The notes under the pieces were generated by a model, which ran no database searches, was not told the origin of the DNA, and worked only from the letters and a program-made list of their open reading frames with translations. The position numbers and the translations under genes were made by a program. A DNA stretch of 6,711 nt from an uncultured Collinsella sp. (lineage in GTDB: Bacteria > Actinomycetota > Coriobacteriia > Coriobacteriales > Coriobacteriaceae). The DNA is taken from positions 1 to 6,711 of the forward strand of contig CABSMS010000097.1 in assembly GCA_902478885.1 (NCBI GenBank). The letters run 5' to 3'. The first letter of the stretch is position 1; every line of letters begins with the position of its first letter. Below are positions 1 to 5,059 of this stretch, one piece after another.

Positions 1-6
1 AAAGAG

Positions 7-32
7 AAGAGGCGGGGCATGCCCCGCCTCTT
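7..32. terminator. Perfect 26-bp GC-rich palindrome, probable terminator
   Basis: The 26 bases read identically on both strands, so the RNA can fold into a hairpin on either strand with a small loop at the central GCATGC. On the minus strand the stem is followed by a pyrimidine-rich tail (TCTTCTCTTT); on the plus strand only TT follows before ACACC. It most likely ends transcription of a gene lying to the left of the window, or serves as a second stop for leftward transcripts. The tail is imperfect, so terminator is the best reading but not a certain one. Confidence 0.6.
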
Positions 33-129
33 ACACCACATCTCTGCGCGCTACCAAATTGGAAGTCGATGGTCACTCATTAACGTACAGTTCTTATAAC
101 TTTGTTCATTATTTTCCGCACCTAAAATG

Positions 130-168
130 AAACGCCGTTTGTGACAGTACTCACAAACGGCGTTTTTT
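130..168. terminator. Bidirectional intrinsic terminator downstream of nhaA
   Basis: A perfect 15-bp stem (130-144 paired with 151-165) closes a 6-nt loop (CAGTAC). On the plus strand a run of six T (163-168) overlaps the base of the stem. On the minus strand the stem is followed by TCATTTTAGG, which is also T-rich. It lies about 90 bases past the nhaA stop codon, so it should terminate the leftward nhaA transcript. No plus-strand gene is seen between 33 and 129 that would need the other direction. Confidence 0.85.
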
Positions 169-258
169 GACCACTGGCGTGTCTGGCAGGCGGCAAGCAC
201 CACCCGAATCCGCATTTTGAACGCGCCCGAATCGGTTCTGGAGCCGGTTTTCGCGCTC

Positions 259-1617
259 TTACTCGTCCTTGGGCGCGGGGTGTTTGCAGATCACACTCAT
301 GTAGATCATGCCAAGTACGGCCGCGGTGACAGAGCCGGCAAGAATAGCGGCCTTGGCGGCCAGAACCTCAAACTGGGCCGTCGGGAAGGCAAGGCCGCTG
401 ATGAGAATCGACATGGTAAAGCCGATGCCGCCCAGAATGCCCACACCGGCAATCATGTGCCAGTTGACATTGCGCGGCAGCTCGGAAATCTTGAGCTTGA
501 CCAAGGCGAACGTCATACCAAAGATGCCGATCGGCTTGCCCAGCAGCATGCCAAAGTACACGCCGAGCGTCACCGGGTCGGTGAGTAGTGTGCTCATGTC
601 CACGCCCACTAGGCGAACCTGTGCGTTCACGAACGCAAAGATCGGCAGGATCACAAAGTTGACCGGCGTGGAGATCAGACGCTCCATGCGGATGAGCGGC
701 GGGGTCACGCGGTGCATGACGCGCTCGACCTTGGTGGTCGAGACGGTAAAGTCATGCTGGCCCAGGATGTGTGCCTCGTCATCGTAGCGGTCATCGAGCA
801 GCGGCAGGCACTCGCCCAGCCAGTCGGTCAGACTATCGAGCTTGACGCCGCACTTGGCCGGGATGGTAAAGGCCAAGATGACGCCGGCGAGCGTAGCGTG
901 CACGCCGCTCTTGAACATGCAGAACCACAGCAGCAGGCCCAGCACCGAGTACGGGGCAAGGCGGTAATGCTGCGTCTTGTTGAGCCACACGAGCGCGCAG
1001 GTCACAAGCGCGGCGGCGCCCAACCAAAACGGATTGGGGCTCTGACCGTAGAAGATGGCGATGGCGGCGATGGAAATGAGGTCGTCGGCGATGGCGAGCG
1101 TCGAGAAGAACACGCGCACGCCGTTGGGCACGCGATTGCCCAGAAGCGACAGCACGCCCAGCGCAAAGGCAATATCGGTTGCCATGGGAATGGCCCAGCC
1201 GTTGTGCGCGCCGGCATGGTTAAAGATCAGATAGATGCAGGCGGGAACGACGACGCCGCCCACGGCCGCCAGCATGGGAAGCATGGCCTGGCGCGGGTTT
1301 TTGAGCTCGCCGACCGTCATCTCATACTTGAGCTCAATGCCCACCAGCAAAAAGAAAATCGCCATGAGGAAGTCGTTGACGAAAAGCTCAACGGTGAGAC
1401 CGGCCGTAAGGTTGCCCAGGCCCACATACAGCGGGGTCTCCAAAAAGTGATGGATGGCCTCGTAGGCATCGGTATTGGCACAAATGACGGCGGCGATGGC
1501 GGCGAAGACCATGACGGCGGCGGAAATCGTGCCGTTCTCGGTGATGCGCTCCCAAATGTCGTGACGTTCAAAGCGCTTGCGCTCACGAACGTTGAACAGC
1601 TGCTCAGTTGCTGCCAT
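259..1617 (-). CDS. nhaA: Na+/H+ antiporter NhaA
   Basis: This inner-membrane antiporter exchanges cytoplasmic Na+ or Li+ for external H+ and supports sodium tolerance and pH control. The 452-residue product carries the family hallmarks. The ATDIAFALG motif places the ion-binding Asp at residue 148 (E. coli Asp133). The AIADDL motif gives the catalytic pair Asp178/Asp179 (E. coli 163/164). Glu95 and Glu99 sit where the E. coli pH-sensing region has Glu78 and Glu82, and Lys361 in LLGKPIG matches Lys300. The GVGILGGIGFTMSI block (391-404) is also typical. It is longer than E. coli NhaA (388 residues), mainly through an acidic insert around 258-305 between two late membrane segments. The ATG at 1617 is preceded by AAAGGAG at a 7-nt spacing, which fixes the start. 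It appears monocistronic, with a terminator hairpin after it and an unusual terminator in its own leader (1651-1686). Confidence 0.96.
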   Translation of the reverse strand: MAATEQLFNVRERKRFERHDIWERITENGTISAAVMVFAAIAAVICANTDAYEAIHHFLETPLYVGLGNLTAGLTVELFVNDFLMAIFFLLVGIELKYEMTVGELKNPRQAMLPMLAAVGGVVVPACIYLIFNHAGAHNGWAIPMATDIAFALGVLSLLGNRVPNGVRVFFSTLAIADDLISIAAIAIFYGQSPNPFWLGAAALVTCALVWLNKTQHYRLAPYSVLGLLLWFCMFKSGVHATLAGVILAFTIPAKCGVKLDSLTDWLGECLPLLDDRYDDEAHILGQHDFTVSTTKVERVMHRVTPPLIRMERLISTPVNFVILPIFAFVNAQVRLVGVDMSTLLTDPVTLGVYFGMLLGKPIGIFGMTFALVKLKISELPRNVNWHMIAGVGILGGIGFTMSILISGLAFPTAQFEVLAAKAAILAGSVTAAVLGMIYMSVICKHPAPKDE

Positions 1618-1631
1618 GGGCGACTCCTTTC

Positions 1632-1647
1632 ACGGGAAAGCTCCCGT
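1632..1647 (-). promoter_or_regulatory. Small hairpin next to the nhaA ribosome binding site
   Basis: On the leftward transcript, ACGGGA (1647-1642) can pair with TCCCGT (1637-1632) around a 4-nt loop. The stem ends just before the AAAGGAG Shine-Dalgarno of nhaA, leaving the ribosome site single-stranded. It might insulate the site from the upstream terminator helix, or act in translation control. The pairing is visible; any function is inferred. Confidence 0.4.
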
Positions 1648-1650
1648 CTT

Positions 1651-1686
1651 AAAAAAGCACGGCCCGCCCAAGTGGCGGCGCCGCGC
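1651..1686 (-). terminator. Intrinsic terminator inside the nhaA 5' leader (candidate attenuator)
   Basis: Read leftward, GCGCGGC (1686-1680) and CCGCC (1678-1674) pair with GGCGG (1668-1664) and GCCGTGC (1663-1657) around a 5-nt loop. The stem has 12 pairs, one G-U, with a single bulged base at 1679. Six T follow directly (1656-1651). This is a complete Rho-independent terminator on the nhaA strand, ending only 33 nt before the nhaA ATG. The ppaC transcript already has its own strong terminator at 1826-1866, so this second one most probably gates nhaA transcription. The alternative is that it ends a small untranslated RNA made from 1687-1825. Confidence 0.75.
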
Positions 1687-1800
1687 TCTAACGTATTACG
1701 CTTGCATCTAGCCTACCCTGCACGACAAGCACGCAGGCGTGGCCGAAAAGCGGAACCACAGGTTGAACATTATTTGCTCAACGGCACGGGCACGCCTGTC
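1687..1800 (-). promoter_or_regulatory. Candidate structured nhaA leader RNA (riboswitch-like)
   Basis: On the leftward strand an 8-bp closing stem is possible between 1798-1791 and 1741-1734. It encloses a 7-bp hairpin (1782-1776 with 1768-1762, one G-U, 7-nt AT-rich loop) and a small hairpin (1753-1751 with 1745-1743). The 3' strand of the closing stem can instead pair GCAGG/CCTGC with 1717-1721 (plus-strand coordinates 1733-1737 and 1717-1721), so two folds compete. GTGCCG copies at 1788-1783 and around 1818-1812 could pair with the 5' arm of the terminator at 1651-1686 and act as antiterminators. Lithium-sensing (nhaA-I, nhaA-II) and sodium-sensing riboswitches are known upstream of ion-transporter genes, but I cannot match this sequence to a consensus by eye. 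No convincing promoter was found, so the 5' end is unknown. Confidence 0.4.
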
Positions 1801-1825
1801 CAAGAGACGACGCGGCACCGTGCAC

Positions 1826-1866
1826 AAAAAAACGACCGGAGCGCGGGGCGTCCGCGATCCGGTCGT
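1826..1866 (-). terminator. Intrinsic terminator of ppaC
   Basis: Read leftward, ACGACCGGA (1866-1858) pairs with TCCGGTCGT (1840-1832). An inner CGCGG/CCGCG stem continues across a single mismatch and closes a 5-nt loop (1851-1847). Seven T (1832-1826) follow. It starts about 20 bases after the ppaC stop codon, so it should end the pyrophosphatase transcript and separate it from nhaA. Confidence 0.92.
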
Positions 1867-1885
1867 GGCGTTTGGTCAACTAAAC

Positions 1886-2809
1886 CTAGCAGGCGGCCAT
1901 GATGGGGGCTGCGACCTGCTTCTTACGGGAGAGGACGCCCGGCATCCAGACGCCGTCGTGCTCGTCGGCAATGCCCAGGCCCTTCTGAGCGGCCTCGGTC
2001 TCGCCCTCGAGCAGGACCTGCGAGCCCTCCTCCATGATGTCGGTGATGCACAGGACGATGCCGTCAGCGCCCTTCTCGGCGGCGTAGGCGCGCATGGCCT
2101 CGCGGATCTCGTCGATCATGCCGAGTGCGCGGGTCTTGTCGACAGTCTCGTACTGGCCGATGAGCAGCTTCTTGCCGGCGGGCTCGAACATCTTGATGTC
2201 GTTACCGACCATCTCGGCTGCGGTAAAGGAGCCGGACGGACGGGTAAGGAAGACCTCCATGCCAAACTTGACCGGATCGACGCCCACCTGCTCGCCGAGC
2301 TTAGCGGCGACGGCGCGGTCGACATCGGTGGTGGTGGGGCTCTTGAGCATGAGCGTGTCGGTCATCATGGCCGAGAGCAGCAGCTTGGCCTGAACGTCGG
2401 AAAGCTCAACGCCGAGCACGCCGGCGAGCTTGGTGACGATGGTGCAGCTGGAGCCCCAGGGCAGGCAGATGTAGTGCAGCGGGCCGGCGGTCTCGAAGTC
2501 GCCGATGCGGTGATGATCGACAACGCCAAAGACCGTGGCGTCCTTAAGGCCGGCGACGGACTGGGCAGACTCGTTGTGGTCGGTGAGGACGACGAGCTGA
2601 CCGGCCTCGACGGACTCGATCACGCGGGGCTCGGCGATGCCGGCGTCGGCGAGCAGCTTGGCGGACTCGGCCGGAAGCTGACCAAGGGCGCAGGCCTCGT
2701 AGGTGTTGCCGGCATACTCAACCTGGTTGAGCAGCTGGGACAGGACGACGGCGCTCATGATGGCGTCGTTATCGGGGTTCTGGTGACCAAAGACAAGAAC
2801 GTTTGCCAT
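1886..2809 (-). CDS. ppaC: Manganese-dependent inorganic pyrophosphatase (family II)
   Basis: This cytoplasmic enzyme hydrolyses pyrophosphate to two phosphates and so drives biosynthetic reactions forward. The product has 307 residues, the normal length for family II. The N-terminal DHH domain shows GHQNPDNDAI, giving metal ligands His9, Asp13 and Asp15. Asp77 lies in VLTDHNE, His99/His100 in VVDHHRIGDF, and Asp151 in MMTDTL. The C-terminal DHHA2 domain ends with the family signature SRKKQV (294-299), which binds substrate phosphate. A CBS or DRTGG insert is absent, so this is the simple non-regulated form. Motif I has Asn at residue 14 (NPDND) where many homologues have Thr. The ATG at 2809 follows GGAGG with 6-nt spacing. 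It is apparently a single-gene unit with its own terminator. Confidence 0.96.
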   Translation of the reverse strand: MANVLVFGHQNPDNDAIMSAVVLSQLLNQVEYAGNTYEACALGQLPAESAKLLADAGIAEPRVIESVEAGQLVVLTDHNESAQSVAGLKDATVFGVVDHHRIGDFETAGPLHYICLPWGSSCTIVTKLAGVLGVELSDVQAKLLLSAMMTDTLMLKSPTTTDVDRAVAAKLGEQVGVDPVKFGMEVFLTRPSGSFTAAEMVGNDIKMFEPAGKKLLIGQYETVDKTRALGMIDEIREAMRAYAAEKGADGIVLCITDIMEEGSQVLLEGETEAAQKGLGIADEHDGVWMPGVLSRKKQVAAPIMAAC

Positions 2810-2840
2810 GGATATCCTCCACTTGATATGTGTACTTGGA

Positions 2841-2853
2841 CGTAGCTATGGTA
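2841..2853 (-). promoter_or_regulatory. Possible -10 element of the ppaC promoter
   Basis: Read leftward, TACCAT (2853-2848) fits the TANNNT form common in high-G+C Actinobacteria and would start the transcript about 30 nt before the ppaC ATG. No TTGACA-like -35 hexamer lies at the right distance, so this is only a tentative call. Confidence 0.3.
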
Positions 2854-2925
2854 GCACGCCGATGCCGAGCCTTCGCAGACGGAAGGGCCACGGCATATTT
2901 TGGGGCGCAGGCACGGGGGCCAAGG

Positions 2926-2975
2926 CTGTCCCTTTTGCACTATGTTGGTGCAAAGTAACCTGCCCCCCTTGCACC
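2926..2975. repeat. Compact direct/inverted repeat cluster between glk and ppaC
   Basis: Two 15-base direct repeats (2926-2940 and 2960-2974, 12 of 15 identical) flank an inverted copy. TTTGCAC (2934-2940) is complementary to GTGCAAA (2948-2954). GGTGCAA (2947-2953) is complementary to TTGCACC (2969-2975). The middle arm can pair with either neighbour but not both, giving two exclusive hairpins. Neither has a proper T-tract, so the cluster is a poor intrinsic terminator for glk although it starts within a few bases of the glk stop codon. It resembles a dispersed intergenic repeat; a role in ending glk or in ppaC control is unproven. Confidence 0.55.
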
Positions 2976-2977
2976 AG

Positions 2978-3931
2978 CTATTTACCGGCGGCGCGCAGGG
3001 CTACGTAGGCGGCACCGATGATGCCGGCGTCGTTTCCGAGCGAAGCGACCTCGATGGGCGTCTCGCGCGAGGCAGAGAGCGCGTAGCGCTGGAAGTACTC
3101 GCGAACCTTGTCGAGGTAGACATCGGCCGAGGCGGAGGCGCCGCCGCCGATGAGGAACATCTCGGGATCAACCACGTTGGCAATAAGCGCCAGGGCACGG
3201 CCGAGATAGTCGGCCATGGTATCGGCCGCGGCCAGCGCGAGCTTATCGCCCTCGCGGCAGGCCTGGAACACGTCCTTGGAATCGGAGGGGCCGGTCAGCT
3301 CGATGGGCTCGACGCCCGCCTTCTTGCACTCGGCAAGGTAGTTGCTCACCACGCCGGTGGCGCTGGAATACTGCTCCAGGTGGCCATGGCCGCCGCAGCC
3401 GCAGGTGCGCTCCTCGGCCGGGTTCAGGCACATGTGGCCAATCTCGCCGCCAGCACCCACAACACCCGATACCACGTCGCCGTTAACGATAACGCCGCCG
3501 CCCACGCCGGTACCAATGGTGACCATCACCACGTTCTGTACGCCCTTGGCAGAGCCGAGCCAGGCCTCGCCCATGGCAGCGGCATTGGCATCGTTCTCAT
3601 ACTTAACGACCGCGTCGGGGCAGTGCTCCTGAATGGCGATCCTCAGCTCGGGCAGGTTAATGGCAATGTTGGCCTTGACCTTGGCATCGCCCGACGCCGG
3701 GATGGGGCACGGAACGGCCAGGCCAATGCCTGCCACAAAGGCACGCGGAATCTGGGCCTTAGCGACCACCTGGTCGATAGCCGCGGTCACCGCTGCAAAG
3801 CCCGCTGCGTCAACGATGGGAGGCGTGGGCACGCTGGCCTTGGCAAGCAGGTTTCCGTCCTCGTCGAACAGGCCCTCCTTAACCGAAGTGCCGCCGACGT
3901 CGATGCCGATGTAGTACTGCTTAGGTTCCAT
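2978..3931 (-). CDS. glk: ROK-family glucokinase
   Basis: This cytoplasmic sugar kinase probably phosphorylates glucose with ATP to glucose 6-phosphate. The 317-residue product has the ROK layout: the phosphate-binding DVGGTSVK loop (11-18), the catalytic Asp114 in YENDANAAA, the GTGVGGG loop (140-146) and the sugar/zinc region GGEIGH (161-166). The usual CxCGxxGC zinc motif reads CGCGGHGH (177-184), so the last cysteine is replaced by His184. The ATG at 3931 was chosen because AGGTGG lies 6 nt upstream and the family sequence begins right after it; an in-frame ATG at 3958 and a TTG at 3997 have weaker signals and would add a tail unlike the family. It is divergent from a GntR regulator and near manA, which supports a role in hexose entry. 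The sugar could instead be mannose, fructose or an amino sugar, since ROK specificity is hard to read from sequence. There is no regulator-type N-terminal helix-turn-helix, so it is an enzyme and not a ROK repressor. Confidence 0.88.
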   Translation of the reverse strand: MEPKQYYIGIDVGGTSVKEGLFDEDGNLLAKASVPTPPIVDAAGFAAVTAAIDQVVAKAQIPRAFVAGIGLAVPCPIPASGDAKVKANIAINLPELRIAIQEHCPDAVVKYENDANAAAMGEAWLGSAKGVQNVVMVTIGTGVGGGVIVNGDVVSGVVGAGGEIGHMCLNPAEERTCGCGGHGHLEQYSSATGVVSNYLAECKKAGVEPIELTGPSDSKDVFQACREGDKLALAAADTMADYLGRALALIANVVDPEMFLIGGGASASADVYLDKVREYFQRYALSASRETPIEVASLGNDAGIIGAAYVALRAAGK

Positions 3932-3985
3932 GGGAGCCCACCTTTCTCGTTTAAACATTGCCTGTATGGTACCGCTCCCAAGGCA

Positions 3986-4025
3986 AAAACCTACCAAAAA
4001 GGACAGGTTTGTTTTGGCAGGTTTT
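3986..4025 (-). promoter_or_regulatory. Long hairpin in the region upstream of glk
   Basis: The arms at 3986-3999 and 4012-4025 are complementary at 13 of 14 positions, around a 12-nt loop that holds a further ACCTGTCC copy. Read toward glk, the stem runs into five T (3989-3985), so it resembles a weak intrinsic terminator about 55 nt before the glk ATG. It could be an attenuator or an operator. A minor candidate -10 element (TACCAT, 3971-3966) lies just beyond it. The stem is clear; its function is open. Confidence 0.5.
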
Positions 4026-4052
4026 ATCTGGGGAAGCGCAGAGTACGAGATT

Positions 4053-4098
4053 CGGTTCGCTGGGTGTTATATCGGTTCGGCCCCGTCCTCGGACCGAT
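4053..4098. promoter_or_regulatory. Inverted repeat and repeated CGGTTCG half-sites upstream of glk
   Basis: ATCGGTTCG (4071-4079) and CGGACCGAT (4090-4098) form an inverted repeat with 8 of 9 positions matching and a 10-nt spacer. Another CGGTTCG at 4053-4059 lies exactly 20 bases, about two helical turns, from the one at 4073-4079. A TATAAC hexamer on the glk strand (4071-4066) abuts the repeat and could be a -10 box; the repeat would then occupy the -35 position. This arrangement suits a regulator-binding site for glk, possibly bound by the neighbouring GntR protein. Confidence 0.4.
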
Positions 4099-4194
4099 CA
4101 TTTCTCAACACGACACTACTCAGATGTTTATCATTTAAAACGCTCTAATTTTGCAAGCGGAGCGACTTTTAATTTTATCTTTCTCGAACTTTTC

Positions 4195-4222
4195 AATACC
4201 TCAATAGAGATACTTAGGTGTT
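4195..4222 (+). promoter_or_regulatory. Candidate operator of the gntR gene
   Basis: The 12-base arms 4195-4206 (AATACCTCAATA) and 4211-4222 (TACTTAGGTGTT) are inverted copies matching at 9 of 12 positions around a 4-base centre. The repeat ends four bases before a good -10 hexamer at 4226, so it covers the -35 region of the likely gntR promoter. Position and symmetry suit a dimeric GntR-family repressor acting on its own gene. Binding is inferred. Confidence 0.5.
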
Positions 4223-4225
4223 GAC

Positions 4226-4231
4226 TATACT
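4226..4231 (+). promoter_or_regulatory. Probable -10 box of the gntR promoter
   Basis: TATACT differs from TATAAT at one base and would start transcription near 4238, about 30 nt before the TTG start. The spaced -35 position has no TTGACA match. An overlapping TTGACT at 4221-4226 looks like a -35 hexamer, but no -10 is found 16-18 bases after it. Confidence 0.5.
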
Positions 4232-4267
4232 TTCTTTTATTCTCAATCAAGTTGGAAAGGAGGTTCC

Positions 4268-4987
4268 TTGATTCCCAAATACGAGGCGATAGCTGCAGAT
4301 ATTCGTCGAAGTATTGAGGATGGCGCTCTTAAACCGGGCGACAAGCTTCCCACCGTCGTTGAGTTCTGCGAGCTCTATAGCGTTTCAAAAATCACCGTCA
4401 AACGAGCTATTGAACAAATCACCGAGGAAGGTCTTATTACCAGCCGACGCGGATCGGGTACCTACGTTAAGGACACGGCGGGACTTCCCGGCCAGGCGTT
4501 TTTCCAGGGCAAAAACGACCGTGCCCAGGGTTTTTCGTATGAGCATCGCGGGGAGAAGGTGACCTCGGTGGTCTACGATTTCTCGATCGTTAATCCACCG
4601 GCGGACATCCCAGCCCAGCTGGGAATTGCCGAGGATGACTTTGCCTATCACGTCGTGCGCGTGCGTCAGGCCGATGGGGAGCCCATCGTTATCGAGTACA
4701 CCTACATGCCCCTCGAGCTGATTCCGGGGCTGAAAAAGAAGGACCTGTACGGATCGCTCTACCATTTCATCCGCGAGCAATGCGGGCTGAAAATTTCGAG
4801 CTTTCACCGTACCATTCGCGCCGTGGCAGCAACCGAGGAAGAAGCCGAACGTCTGGACACCAAACCTGGCTCTCCCTTGCTCGAGCTCACTCAGATTGGC
4901 TTTTTGGACAGTGGTGCCGCCTTTGAGTATTCGGCCTCGCGCAACGTTGGCGACCGCTTTGAGTTGCACAATGTAACGTTGGCCTAG
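4268..4987 (+). CDS. GntR family (HutC-type, UTRA domain) transcriptional regulator
   Basis: This is a DNA-binding regulator that responds to a small metabolite, probably a sugar phosphate. The 239-residue protein begins with a GntR winged helix-turn-helix (about 2-68), including ALKPGDKLPTVVEFCELYSV and the wing RGSGTYVKD (61-69). After a linker comes a UTRA ligand-binding domain (about 95-235), with GEPIVIEYTYMP (137-148) and FEYSASRNVGDRFEL (219-233) as typical blocks. The start is TTG at 4268, set by the strong AAAGGAGG at 4256-4263 and by alignment to the family N-terminus; no in-frame ATG occurs until residue 147. It is divergent from glk and 72 bp upstream of manA on the same strand with no terminator between, so it is likely co-transcribed with manA. 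This context suggests control of mannose, glucose or related sugar use. The ligand cannot be read from the sequence. Confidence 0.92.
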   Translation: MIPKYEAIAADIRRSIEDGALKPGDKLPTVVEFCELYSVSKITVKRAIEQITEEGLITSRRGSGTYVKDTAGLPGQAFFQGKNDRAQGFSYEHRGEKVTSVVYDFSIVNPPADIPAQLGIAEDDFAYHVVRVRQADGEPIVIEYTYMPLELIPGLKKKDLYGSLYHFIREQCGLKISSFHRTIRAVAATEEEAERLDTKPGSPLLELTQIGFLDSGAAFEYSASRNVGDRFELHNVTLA

Positions 4988-5059
4988 CTTTGTTATCCGG
5001 TGGGTGCTCGTTTTGAGTCGTCTTACGCGGCGCCCGCACAACCTTATGGGAGTATGCAC

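Noticed and set aside
79..108. A nine-codon minus-strand frame beginning ATGAACAAA between the two left-hand hairpins
   Set aside because: It is too short, with only a weak purine stretch upstream and no sign of a leader-peptide context before a regulated gene.
712..1902. Long plus-strand open frame opposite nhaA and its leader
   Set aside because: It is rich in His, Gly, Arg and Asp as expected for an antisense frame, and no ribosome site or domain supports it.
1739..2845. Long plus-strand open frame opposite ppaC
   Set aside because: It is antisense to a complete family II pyrophosphatase, with repetitive Gly/Leu/Asp composition and no motif.
2900..4138. A 412-codon open frame on the plus strand opposite glk
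   Set aside because: It is antisense to a clear ROK kinase, has no family resemblance, and ends in the AT-rich regulatory region.
4221..4249. TTGACT at 4221 as the -35 box of the gntR promoter
   Set aside because: No acceptable -10 lies 16-18 bases downstream, whereas TATACT at 4226 is itself a good -10 at a suitable distance from the start codon.
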